Positions 1-6,060 are shown, counted from the first letter of the stretch. The stretch is DNA of 18,819 nucleotides from UBA7862 sp050872785 (GCA_050872785.1 JBNMHO010000017.1:1-18819); one strand, 5' to 3'. The notes: generated from the sequence alone by a model not told the origin. Translations and numbers: made by a program.

Positions 1-354
1 AACACTCATATCATATAAAGTAGATATATCATCTTTAAGTTTTGACCTTGCCTTATCGGTTGTTATATTTCTATAAGTCGAGTATTCTTTTAAACCTAAT
101 GTTAGTGGTTTATCGTAATAGTTTTCAACACCATTTTTACTCAACTTTGATAAAACCATAATTAAGAACAATTTGTTTGAAGCCTTTAATCTATTTCTTT
201 TTGTGAGTTTCAACTTAAAATTTCCTTTGTCGTCCACTATAACATAATTTTTGTCTATGTCTGTTTGACTTGCTGGTCTTCCACCATATTTAATAACATT
301 TGCAACGAAATCACTATCTTGTCTTAATGTAATTGAATTTTCATCTTTGTTCAT
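1..354 (-). CDS. Replication-initiator-like protein, N-terminal 118 residues (cut by window edge)
   Basis: The reading frame is open from an ATG at 354 to the window edge, 118 residues without a stop. An AAAGGAG ribosome site lies at 364-370, nine bases before the ATG, which fixes the start. The visible part has a polar N-terminus (starts MNKDENSITLRQDSDF), then LTKRNRLKASNKLF, a hydrophobic helix LIMVLSKLSK, and LTLGLKEYSTYRNITTDKAR. This order resembles the winged-helix initiators (Rep_3/RepB-like) of Bacillota plasmids and integrative elements, in which a 'LTLxEYxxYR' segment precedes a recognition helix. That is a resemblance by eye, not a database match. Its position beside a tRNA attachment-like sequence fits a mobile-element gene. 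It could instead be another DNA-binding accessory protein. That it is coding is fairly sure; the function is tentative. Confidence 0.55.
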   Translation of the reverse strand, partial: MNKDENSITLRQDSDFVANVIKYGGRPASQTDIDKNYVIVDDKGNFKLKLTKRNRLKASNKLFLIMVLSKLSKNGVENYYDKPLTLGLKEYSTYRNITTDKARSKLKDDISTLYDMSV

Positions 355-421
355 TTTAATTTGCTCCTTTTCTGTTTTGTAGATATAAATTTGATTGTTA
401 CATATCTAAATATTTGATGCC

Positions 422-443
422 TTTCCTCAAATGTAAGAGGAAA
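422..443 (-). promoter_or_regulatory. Small hairpin in the leader of the Rep-like gene
   Basis: TTTCCTC (422-428) and GAGGAAA (437-443) form a perfect 7-bp stem with an 8-base loop, between the terminator-like hairpin at 446-493 and the Rep-like start at 354. It could fold in the mRNA leader or be a protein-binding site. The sequence alone does not decide. Confidence 0.4.
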
Positions 444-447
444 TTGC

Positions 448-493
448 AAAAAAAATACAAGTTAATGGTTTTAACACCTAATTTAACTTGTAT
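448..493 (-). terminator. Terminator or attenuator-like hairpin upstream of the Rep-like gene
   Basis: ATACAAGTTAA (455-465) and TTAACTTGTAT (483-493) are perfect 11-base inverted repeats with a 17-base spacer. On the minus strand the hairpin is followed at once by eight T (448-455), the form of an intrinsic terminator. The stem is AT-rich, so it would be weak. It would stop minus-strand transcription about 100 bases before the Rep-like start codon, so it may be an attenuator or may insulate the gene. A replication-origin palindrome is an alternative. Confidence 0.45.
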
Positions 494-558
494 AAGAAAG
501 TATGAACAATTACGAACTCAATTTTATGGAATATTCTGTAAAAGCAAAGGAAATAGGC

Positions 559-614
559 TTAACCGAACAACACCAATTTGATACTATTTTGTTCATCAAA
601 TGTTGTTCAGTTAA
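559..614. repeat. Inverted repeat just inside the element end
   Basis: TTAACCGAACAAC (559-571) is repeated in inverted form as GTTGTTCAGTTAA (602-614), 12 of 13 bases matching. Inside it TTTGAT (577-582) and ATCAAA (595-600) are a second, perfect inverted pair. The right arm ends 12 bases before the tRNA-derived sequence. Paired arms next to a tRNA crossover point suggest recombinase or excisionase binding sites, but this is an inference. The short plus-strand reading frame from 502 runs across this and into the tRNA remnant, so I do not treat it as a gene. Confidence 0.5.
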
Positions 615-626
615 CCACTCATACCC

Positions 627-681
627 CTCAAAATCTGACGAGGGCAACTTCATGAGGGTTCGAGTCCCTCCTTTGGTACCA
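627..681 (+). pseudogene. 3' half of tRNA-Leu (anticodon CAA), probable attachment-site remnant
   Basis: Homology begins in the anticodon loop CTCAAAA (627-633, anticodon CAA at 629-631). The 3' anticodon strand is TCTGA (634-638). A long class II variable arm follows: GAGG (640-643), loop GCAA, CTTC (648-651). The T arm is GAGGG-TTCGAGT-CCCTC (654-670). The acceptor 3' strand is CTTTGGT with discriminator A and encoded CCA (671-681). The five bases before the loop (622-626) cannot pair with TCTGA except at the outermost position, and no D arm or 5' acceptor strand is found upstream. The gene is therefore not a functional tRNA; the break lies at the 5' edge of the anticodon loop, a known crossover position for tRNA-targeting integrases. 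Confidence 0.8.
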
Positions 682-682
682 A

Positions 683-714
683 AAAATCTCAGGCAAAATG
701 TCTGAGATTTTTTT
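683..714. terminator. Bidirectional intrinsic terminator
   Basis: AAAATCTCAG (683-692) pairs with CTGAGATTTT (702-711) around a 9-base loop. T tracts follow on the plus strand (to 714) and on the minus strand (A run 681-686). It follows the tRNA-Leu remnant on the plus strand, as the original tRNA terminator would, and lies just past the stop of the minus-strand gene at 719. Confidence 0.8.
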
Positions 715-718
715 CATA

Positions 719-2230
719 TTATAGTGTAAAAGTTTCCCCTTCCATATCTTCTTGCATATCATCAAGCTGGTCTTCCATGTTGTCAAGTTGGTCGTCTGCT
801 TCAACAATCTTCTTAATGGTTCTAAAATTTCTTTTTGCAAACATATCTTGAATTCTTCCCAATCCCTCGTCATCTGTTCTTGCGAATTGGTTATGAAATT
901 CATTCAATTCAAATGCCTTTGACTGCATAAGTGCTTTGTCCAACTCGCTTGCACGCTTAATGCTTTCTGGACTGATATATTTGGCAATAAATTCGTCACC
1001 GCTCAGTGTCTGGTCAAAATTTACTGACTCTGGAACATTAACTTTAAACAACGCTCTGTATGCTGCCCTCACTGGCACATAAACACGACTAAAAGCGTGG
1101 TGAGCCATTTTGTATCTTCCCGCTCGCCTAAAAATCCTTCTCAGTTTTGGATTTGCGTCTGCGTCTTTCATAAGTGTTCTAAGCATTAAATATGCAAACT
1201 TATCTGCCCGACATTCCCCCTTGTTGGCACCCCATGTAAATATGTCATTGTTGTAAGCAACACACCTCTCAAAGCGAGAACGGAAATTATCTTCGTCATG
1301 CTCAATTTCATCAAATTCGTATTCATCTTGGTCGTCAGCGAACGATGTTCCCTCTTGGTCGTCAATCATTTCCAAATCAACTTTCAAACCCTGCTTTTCA
1401 AGTTCCACCTTAATTTCCTCAGTCGAAAGTCCCTTCTTTTGATATTCTTCAACCAAATCTACCACACTCTCAACAAAACCCTTTTGCAGTTCGGCACTAT
1501 GGTCCTTTTCTTGGTTTTCCTCATAAAACTCTTTCAAATGCCACATCTCATGAAACAATGTTGCAAACATATCTGGGAATGTGCTGACAAAAGACCTCAT
1601 TGGTGTTTCAATGTTAATTCCAAGTGAATATTTTACATTCCCGTCATAGTCATATCCAACTTGAGCAAGAGCCAAGCTGTCGTCTTTCACACTAGTTCCA
1701 ACAAAAAATTGGTCTTCATTTCCCACAATGGCTTTTTCATACAAAGTATTGCTGCAATAATATTTTAGTTCTATCAAATTTGGGTCAATCTTCATTGCAT
1801 AACAACAAAAATCTCTAACTACACGGGCAGCTTTTGTTACAAAGGAATACCACTCACTTCGTGAAAATTCCATGACATGTTGCTCGGCAAATTGATAAAG
1901 TTGAATTAACTCTTTCTCCCTAATCTCTGCTGCCGCTCTCATTTCAAGCCCGTCAACATCAGACAGTTCAAAATTATCTATATCTGCCCCATTTCCCTTA
2001 TAACTTTCCTCGCTAAAGTATTCACCACTTTCTACTGACTTAATAAACTCGTCAACATCAAAAGGGTCAAATTCTTTCTCAAGTTGCTCATTTTCAATGT
2101 CAACATTCTCGTCAAAATTTTTCTCCAAATCGCTGCCGACTTCTTCTTTCTTCTCGAAATTTCTGTCAACATTTTTGCCCCGTTTCTTGAAGAAGAAATT
2201 TTTTATCACATGCTCTTTTTTATCTGACAT
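719..2230 (-). CDS. Unrecognised zincin-like protein (HEMWH motif), 503 aa
   Basis: I do not recognise the family. The start is the ATG at 2230, five bases after GAGGTG; a longer reading frame from a TTG at 2242 would begin inside that ribosome site. The first 100 residues are charged and probably disordered. The core contains LFHEMWHLKEF (HExxH at residues 227-231) and, 112 residues later, ECRADKFAY (ExxxD pattern at 339-343). Two histidines plus a distal glutamate match a gluzincin-type zinc site. Between them lies a very acidic stretch (about 285-320). No signal peptide or membrane segment is seen, so it should be cytoplasmic. A strong promoter lies upstream and a terminator follows, so it is a single-gene unit. 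A zinc-dependent peptidase is likely from the motif; the substrate is unknown. Confidence 0.7.
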   Translation of the reverse strand: MSDKKEHVIKNFFFKKRGKNVDRNFEKKEEVGSDLEKNFDENVDIENEQLEKEFDPFDVDEFIKSVESGEYFSEESYKGNGADIDNFELSDVDGLEMRAAAEIREKELIQLYQFAEQHVMEFSRSEWYSFVTKAARVVRDFCCYAMKIDPNLIELKYYCSNTLYEKAIVGNEDQFFVGTSVKDDSLALAQVGYDYDGNVKYSLGINIETPMRSFVSTFPDMFATLFHEMWHLKEFYEENQEKDHSAELQKGFVESVVDLVEEYQKKGLSTEEIKVELEKQGLKVDLEMIDDQEGTSFADDQDEYEFDEIEHDEDNFRSRFERCVAYNNDIFTWGANKGECRADKFAYLMLRTLMKDADANPKLRRIFRRAGRYKMAHHAFSRVYVPVRAAYRALFKVNVPESVNFDQTLSGDEFIAKYISPESIKRASELDKALMQSKAFELNEFHNQFARTDDEGLGRIQDMFAKRNFRTIKKIVEADDQLDNMEDQLDDMQEDMEGETFTL

Positions 2231-2281
2231 ACCGCACCTCAAATCTGTATAAAGCCCCTATAATTCTAGTAATCTGATTAA

Positions 2282-2309
2282 AGTATATCATGAATTCGCC
2301 ATATGTCAA
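2282..2309 (-). promoter_or_regulatory. Sigma-A-type promoter of the zincin-like gene
   Basis: On the minus strand TTGACA (2304-2309) and TATACT (2282-2287) are separated by 16 bases, placing the start of transcription near 2275, about 45 bases before the ATG. Confidence 0.75.
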
Positions 2310-2330
2310 TATCTACCTTTACACAATAAC

Positions 2331-2366
2331 AAAAAAAGACCATAAGCAAATCTTACAGCCCTTTTT
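2331..2366 (-). terminator. Terminator after the SDR gene
   Basis: Positions 2352-2366 pair with 2332-2346 over 15 bp including G-U pairs, with a five-base loop and a minus-strand tract of seven T. It lies 10 bases past the stop codon at 2377 and closes the glnS-SDR unit. Confidence 0.75.
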
Positions 2367-2376
2367 ATATGAAAAA

Positions 2377-3168
2377 TTAAAACATTCCGCCGTCTATTGC
2401 AATAATTTGACCAGTTATATAGTCAGATTTGTCAGAAAGTAGGAATGAAACAAGGTTTGCGACATCTTGTGGTGTTCCAATGCGTTTTTTAAGCACTCGA
2501 GCGGCTTCAAGAGGCTTTATGTCATCAGTCAAAACGCCTCTATTCATATCTGTATCAACCCAGCCAGGGGCAACGGCATTAACATTTACTTCTGGGGCAA
2601 GTTCAATGGCAAAATTGCGAGTTAAAGAGTTTACTGCACTCTTTGAGGCGTCATAATCAATGGTTGTTGGGTAAAAACAGTTTATGGAATTGTTCGACGA
2701 TATGTTCACTATCTTTCCATAGCCATGTTGTTTCATCGCCGAACCAACGGTTTTGCATAGGTGATAAATGCTATATGTGTTTACAGCAAAGGTTTTCGCA
2801 AACTGACCGACCGTTCGGTCACAAACATCCATATCAACACAAATTCCAGCATTATTAACAAGATAATCAATTCTTCCAAATTCACTTGTAACTTGCTCAA
2901 TCATCATGTCAACTTGGTCGCAAATGGATACATCGGCTTGAACTGCAAGGCATTTCACATCATATTTCTTTTCAAGTTCCCTTGCCAAGTTTTCAGCCAA
3001 CTCTTTTGATGAATTGTAATTGATTGCGACATTTATCCCTTCGCTGGCAAGTTGGGTCGCAATTTGTTTGCCAATTCCCCTACTTGCACCGGTGACAAGA
3101 GCATATTTTTTTTGTCTTTCTTCAACCTTTTTGCTCTTTTTTAGCCCAATTTTTTCAAAAAAACCCAT
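2377..3168 (-). CDS. SDR-family oxidoreductase, 3-oxoacyl-ACP reductase (FabG)-like
   Basis: A 263-residue short-chain dehydrogenase/reductase. Seen: TGASRGIG cofactor loop (residues 26-33), NNAG (105-108), the tetrad Asn at 130, catalytic Ser near 157-158, YDASK (Tyr172, Lys176), and the C-terminal ITGQIIAIDGG typical of FabG. It would be a cytosolic NAD(P)H-dependent reductase. The first 20 residues, rich in lysine, extend beyond the usual FabG start, but the ATG is well supported by CTGGAG six bases upstream. It lies 51 bases after glnS with no terminator between, so it is probably cotranscribed. It is not next to other fatty-acid genes, so a FabG role is not proven; reduction of another keto or sugar substrate is possible. 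Confidence 0.85.
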   Translation of the reverse strand: MGFFEKIGLKKSKKVEERQKKYALVTGASRGIGKQIATQLASEGINVAINYNSSKELAENLARELEKKYDVKCLAVQADVSICDQVDMMIEQVTSEFGRIDYLVNNAGICVDMDVCDRTVGQFAKTFAVNTYSIYHLCKTVGSAMKQHGYGKIVNISSNNSINCFYPTTIDYDASKSAVNSLTRNFAIELAPEVNVNAVAPGWVDTDMNRGVLTDDIKPLEAARVLKKRIGTPQDVANLVSFLLSDKSDYITGQIIAIDGGMF

Positions 3169-3219
3169 AAAAATCTCCAGTTTTTTGCCATTTTTTTACT
3201 AATTTTTTATCAATTCTTA

Positions 3220-4896
3220 TTACTTTTTAAACCCGTCTTTTAGAGAAATTGTGCTGTTAAACACCACTCTACTGTCAGTAGAGTCCTTGTCAACACAAAA
3301 ATATCCCTTACGCATAAATTGAAATTTGTCATATGGCTTTGCAGATTTTAGGAAGTTTTCTGCGAGGGCTGTTGTTTCGACAAGAGAGTCTTTTTCCAAT
3401 ATTTCGTCAATAGACACCCCGTCTGCAAGTGCTTTTGAAGGCCACAAATACTCTGACTTAACAAGATTTTTGAAATTTCGTATTACACATTCAAAACAAT
3501 TTTCACTTGAAACAAAATGAATTGTGCCTTTGACTTTTAGCCCGCTGGTATCTTCCCCGCTTTTTGTATTTGGCAAATATTCGCATTCCAAGTGGTCAAT
3601 TTTGTCGCCATTCATAACAACTTTGTTACAACGAATTACGTATGCACCTTTAAGTCTGACAAGCCCGCCTTCAACAAGTCTGTTATATTTTGGTGGTGGG
3701 TTGAGAGAAAAATCTTCGTCTTCAATGTAAATTTCTCTGCTAAATAGAGCTTTATGAGTTCCCGCATTTTCGTCATTTGGGTTGTTTGGAATGGATATTT
3801 CTTCAGTTTTCCCTTCTGGGTAGTTGGTTATAACGACTTTAAGTGGCGACATAACAACCATTGCACGGGTTGCCACTTTATTTAGGTCTTCACGAATATG
3901 ATATTCTAATGCACTGAATGGAAGTGTGCTTTCACTTGCAACAACGCCGCAACTGTGAATGAAGTTTTTGACACCTTGAGCGGTGTAACCACGTCTTCTC
4001 ATTCCAACCATTGTTAAAAATCTTGGGTCGTCCCAGCCCATAACTTTTCCTTCTTCAACAAGTTTCTTTAAATAACGCTTGCCAAGTAGGACATTTTCAA
4101 GATTAAGGGTAGAAAATTCTCTTTGTTTTGGTGCAAAAGGCTTGTTCCAACCATGGTCAATAAACCATTCATAAACTTCCCTATGCACACGGAATGTAAT
4201 GTCACAAAGGCTGTATGTTACACCTTCCAAAGCATCTTCCATTGGGTGGGCAAAGTCATACTTTGGATATATACACCATTTTGTCCCAGTTCTGTAGTGT
4301 GGTTCTCTTGAAATATTATACATAATTGGGTCTCGCATAAGTATATTTGGGTGTGACATATCAATTTTGGCTCGCAAAGTCAGTGTGCCGTCTGGATATT
4401 TTCCCGCACGCATTTCTTTGAAAAGCCTTAGACTTTCTTCCGCTGGTCTATCTCTGAATAGACTATTTTTGCCCGGTTCTGTAAGAGTTCCCTTAAGTTT
4501 TTGTTGTTCCTCTTGTGAAAGCTCATCAACATAAGCGTAGCCGTTTTTTATCATTTCTTCTGCAATTTCATAAATTTTGTCAAAATATGCTTCACTGGCA
4601 TAAATCATTGCTTTTGGCTCAAAACCTAGCCAATGCAAGTCTTCCATGTAACTATCAGCAAATTCCCCTTGCTCACGTGAAGGGTTGGTGTCGTCCATGC
4701 GAAGATAGGTGTATCCGCCAAATTTTTGTGCAGTTTCAAAGTCTATTATCCATGCTTTGCAATGCCCAATGTGCCAATAGCCGCTTGGCTCTGGTGGACA
4801 ACGGGTAATAACTTCCTTACTTCTTCCCGCTTTTAGGTCCGACAAAATTTCTTCTTCAATAAAATTGTCTGCCTTTATGTTTTCCAAATCAATCAT
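3220..4896 (-). CDS. glnS: Glutaminyl-tRNA synthetase
   Basis: Class I synthetase joining glutamine to tRNA-Gln, 558 residues, close to the usual length. Seen: PPEPSGYWHIGH (HIGH at 42-45), RMDDTNP (66-72), the block TGTKWCIYPKYDFAHP (203-218) with ALEGVTYSLC that is diagnostic of GlnRS over GluRS, GWDDPR and RRRGYT. The second class I signature, MSKR in many GlnRS, reads LGKR here (271-274); the catalytic lysine is kept but Met-Ser is replaced by Leu-Gly. The C-terminal anticodon-binding beta-barrels run from about 340 to the end. Many Bacillota lack GlnRS and use Glu-tRNA amidation, so its presence is informative about lineage. The ATG follows an AAAGGGAAAG ribosome site. A strong promoter lies about 200 bases upstream. 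Confidence 0.95.
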   Translation of the reverse strand: MIDLENIKADNFIEEEILSDLKAGRSKEVITRCPPEPSGYWHIGHCKAWIIDFETAQKFGGYTYLRMDDTNPSREQGEFADSYMEDLHWLGFEPKAMIYASEAYFDKIYEIAEEMIKNGYAYVDELSQEEQQKLKGTLTEPGKNSLFRDRPAEESLRLFKEMRAGKYPDGTLTLRAKIDMSHPNILMRDPIMYNISREPHYRTGTKWCIYPKYDFAHPMEDALEGVTYSLCDITFRVHREVYEWFIDHGWNKPFAPKQREFSTLNLENVLLGKRYLKKLVEEGKVMGWDDPRFLTMVGMRRRGYTAQGVKNFIHSCGVVASESTLPFSALEYHIREDLNKVATRAMVVMSPLKVVITNYPEGKTEEISIPNNPNDENAGTHKALFSREIYIEDEDFSLNPPPKYNRLVEGGLVRLKGAYVIRCNKVVMNGDKIDHLECEYLPNTKSGEDTSGLKVKGTIHFVSSENCFECVIRNFKNLVKSEYLWPSKALADGVSIDEILEKDSLVETTALAENFLKSAKPYDKFQFMRKGYFCVDKDSTDSRVVFNSTISLKDGFKK

Positions 4897-5093
4897 TTTT
4901 CTTTCCCTTTTATTTTATCCAATTTTAAATTAAACTTACATAAAGCAATATTCAACGAAATTCGTTTAGTTTGCATAACATATGTAAAATTTCGCATTTG
5001 AATGGTCTTAAATCAACGTTTTATGACTGACATATAAAATCTCACAAAACAAATATAAGACGCCTACAGAGCAATCTAACAGGAAAATTGGTA
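4897..5093 (-). promoter_or_regulatory. Long untranslated leader of glnS, about 197 nt
   Basis: From the predicted start near 5093 to the ATG at 4896 there is no credible reading frame. It is AT-rich. I see a short dyad near 4954-4967 (AACGAA / TTCGTT) but no T-box sequence, no terminator hairpin with a T run, and no riboswitch I recognise. It may be regulatory only because of its length. Confidence 0.35.
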
Positions 5094-5099
5094 TAGTAT

Positions 5100-5128
5100 A
5101 TTATACAAAGTTTTGTTCGCTCCGTCAA
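5100..5128 (-). promoter_or_regulatory. Sigma-A-type promoter of glnS
   Basis: TTGACG (5123-5128) and TATAAT (5100-5105) on the minus strand, 17-base spacer: close to consensus. It begins just after the rpmB terminator. Confidence 0.8.
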
Positions 5129-5147
5129 ACAGACTTGCTTTATTTTC

Positions 5148-5178
5148 AAAAAAAAGAAGACTTCCTTACGAAGTCCTC
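5148..5178 (-). terminator. Terminator of rpmB
   Basis: Minus-strand GAGGACTTC and GAAGTCTTC (5170-5178 with 5156-5164) form a 9-bp stem with a 5-base loop, followed by eight T (5148-5155). Confidence 0.9.
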
Positions 5179-5192
5179 TATTCTAAAACCAA

Positions 5193-5390
5193 TTAAGCCC
5201 TAACAAGATCTTTGTTCTTCATACACTTTGTGCAGACATTCTTCTTGACTGGAGTGCCATTTTCCACCACAGTAATTTTTTGGACATTTGCTTTTTTATG
5301 TGTAAGTGTTCTTCTTGTTAGTTGAGAACTTCTATAACTCAAATTGCTGGCTCTCATCTGGTCTTTTCCACAAATTTCACATTTTGCCAT
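5193..5390 (-). CDS. rpmB: 50S ribosomal protein bL28, zinc-binding form
   Basis: The 65-residue protein starts MAKCEICGK at the ATG 5390, behind AAGGAGAG; the frame runs open upstream to 5432 but that part lies in the promoter and leader. Two CxxC pairs, Cys4/Cys7 and Cys53/Cys56, make this the zinc-ribbon type; some bacteria also carry a zinc-free copy used under zinc shortage. The core SNLSYRSSQLTRRTLTHKKAN is basic and typical of bL28. It is a structural protein of the large subunit. It forms a single-gene unit with its own promoter and terminator. Confidence 0.95.
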   Translation of the reverse strand: MAKCEICGKDQMRASNLSYRSSQLTRRTLTHKKANVQKITVVENGTPVKKNVCTKCMKNKDLVRA

Positions 5391-5423
5391 TTTTCTAACT
5401 CTCCTTAAAGTAACTACTTGAAT

Positions 5424-5451
5424 ATTATACATATTAAAATGAAATTGTCAA
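5424..5451 (-). promoter_or_regulatory. Sigma-A-type promoter of rpmB
   Basis: Perfect TTGACA (5446-5451) and TATAAT (5424-5429) on the minus strand, 16-base spacer, as expected for a highly expressed ribosomal gene. Confidence 0.85.
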
Positions 5452-5501
5452 CAAAAGAAATCAATTTTTTTGGGAAAAGTGAGATATTTCCCTAAAATCT
5501 A

Positions 5502-5530
5502 TGGACAATGGGGGTAAAAATTGCTATAAT
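5502..5530 (+). promoter_or_regulatory. Promoter of tRNA-Thr
   Basis: TGGACA (5502-5507) and TATAAT (5525-5530), 17-base spacer, with the tRNA starting 10 bases after the -10 hexamer. It is divergent from the rpmB promoter. Confidence 0.85.
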
Positions 5531-5540
5531 ACTGATGTTT

Positions 5541-5616
5541 GCTACTGTGGCTCAGTTGGTAGAGCAATTGATTCGTAATCAATAGGTCGGCGGTTCGAGT
5601 CCGCCCAGTAGCTCCA
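5541..5616 (+). tRNA. tRNA-Thr (anticodon CGT)
   Basis: A complete 76-base cloverleaf. The acceptor is GCTACTG (5541-5547) with CAGTAGC. The D arm is around CTCAGTTGGTAGAG. The anticodon stem ATTGA/TCAAT encloses loop TTCGTAA (5572-5578; anticodon CGT at 5574-5576, reading ACG). The T arm is GGCGG-TTCGAGT-CCGCC, and CCA is encoded. It has its own promoter and terminator. Confidence 0.97.
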
Positions 5617-5658
5617 GTGAAACAGAAAAAGTCCCATAAGGTCTTTTTTTTGTTTCAC
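5617..5658 (+). terminator. Terminator of tRNA-Thr
   Basis: GTGAAAC (5617-5623) pairs with GTTTCAC (5652-5658), and the inner A-rich strand (5624-5631) pairs with the T run (5643-5651) above a short CC/GG hairpin. It starts on the base after CCA. Confidence 0.75.
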
Positions 5659-5988
5659 AATGATATTTGCTCTGACGAGCAAGTGAAATTGCTCCGCAAT
5701 GATATTCTTTTTGAATATATGGTTCTGATCAAAGCGAGGGTTCATATATTTTGTAATAAAATATGTGAGCCGAGGGTTCATATATTTTGTAATAAAATAG
5801 ATGAAGCGAGGGTTCATATATTCTCAAAAAGAATGATATTGCAAACAAGCACAAAATTGTGTCTTGTTTGCAGTGATGGTTGATTGAGCAAATATCATAT
5901 CATTATGAGCAATAGCGAATAATATCATTGGCCGAAGGTCAATTTCATTGACTAGGCGGACAAAATTTGTCCCCTAGCCAATATCATT
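5659..5988. repeat. Field of nested palindromes punctuated by AATGATATT words
   Basis: No gene is supported in this 330-bp stretch. Stems seen are TTGCTC/GAGCAA (5667-5682), ATTGC/GCAAT (5688-5700), ATATTC/GAATAT (5702-5718), TGCAAACAAG/CTTGTTTGCA (5840-5872) with inner CACAA/TTGTG, TTGGCC/GGTCAA (5928-5942), and CTAGG-C-GGACAAA/TTTGTCC-CCTAG (5952-5977). The word AATGATATT occurs at 5659, 5699 and 5832; its complement AATATCATT occurs at 5921 and 5980. The arm at 5704-5720 recurs inverted at 5816-5834 with two extra bases, enclosing the 36-bp tandem repeat. This looks like layered insertions of small non-coding palindromic elements (MITE or REP-like), by inference. Confidence 0.65.
5735..5822. 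repeat. 36-bp tandem repeat, about 2.4 copies
   Basis: Copies start at 5735, 5771 and 5807, an exact period of 36. The first two share 29 identical bases (5735-5763 and 5771-5799); the third keeps 16 before diverging at 5823. Because 36 is a multiple of three, both strands show a 12-residue repeat in translation, but those frames lack ribosome sites and the minus-strand one runs antisense through the tRNA-Thr gene. Confidence 0.85.
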
Positions 5989-6040
5989 CATCAAACATCT
6001 CGGTCAGCATTGCACATCTCAAAAAATAATGGTTTCGGTC

Positions 6041-6060
6041 AAAATCTCTTTGAGATTTTA
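6041..6060 (-). terminator. Possible terminator after the InlB/LamG gene
   Basis: AAAATCTC (6041-6048) and GAGATTTT (6052-6059) form an 8-bp stem with a 3-base loop about 35 bases past the stop codon. The T tract is only the T part of the stem, so activity is uncertain. A second 7-bp dyad, AGATTTC/GAAATCT (6088-6104), spans the stop codon itself. Confidence 0.4.

Larger units (their letters stand above)
1..681. mobile_element. Right end of a tRNA-Leu-integrated element (boundary only)
   Basis: This is inferred from three things seen together. There is a replication-initiator-like gene at the edge (354 to 1, minus). There are several inverted repeats between 422 and 614. A tRNA-Leu 3' half at 627-681 has no matching 5' half and keeps the tRNA's own terminator on the chromosomal side. 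Integrating elements that use a tRNA gene rebuild a whole tRNA at one end and leave such a 3' copy at the other, so the rest of the element and the intact tRNA-Leu should lie to the left of the window. No integrase is visible here. A plain tRNA deletion remnant is the alternative. Confidence 0.5.

Noticed and set aside
1..681. Group I intron splitting tRNA-Leu at the anticodon
   Set aside because: Bacterial group I introns do interrupt tRNA-Leu anticodon loops, but the sequence upstream is a protein gene on the opposite strand with no visible intron core or 5' exon in the window.
502..705. Plus-strand 67-residue frame
   Set aside because: It runs across the inverted repeat and the tRNA-Leu remnant into the terminator and has no family resemblance.
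4897..5093. T-box leader for glnS
   Set aside because: The conserved T-box sequence and an antiterminator/terminator pair are not found.
5542..5817. Minus-strand frame with a 12-residue repeat (MNPRxxYFITKY)
   Set aside because: It is the translation of the 36-bp DNA repeat, lacks a good ribosome site, and runs antisense through the whole tRNA-Thr gene.
5735..5822. CRISPR array
   Set aside because: The repeat is a contiguous 36-bp tandem without unique spacers, has under three copies, and no cas gene is present.
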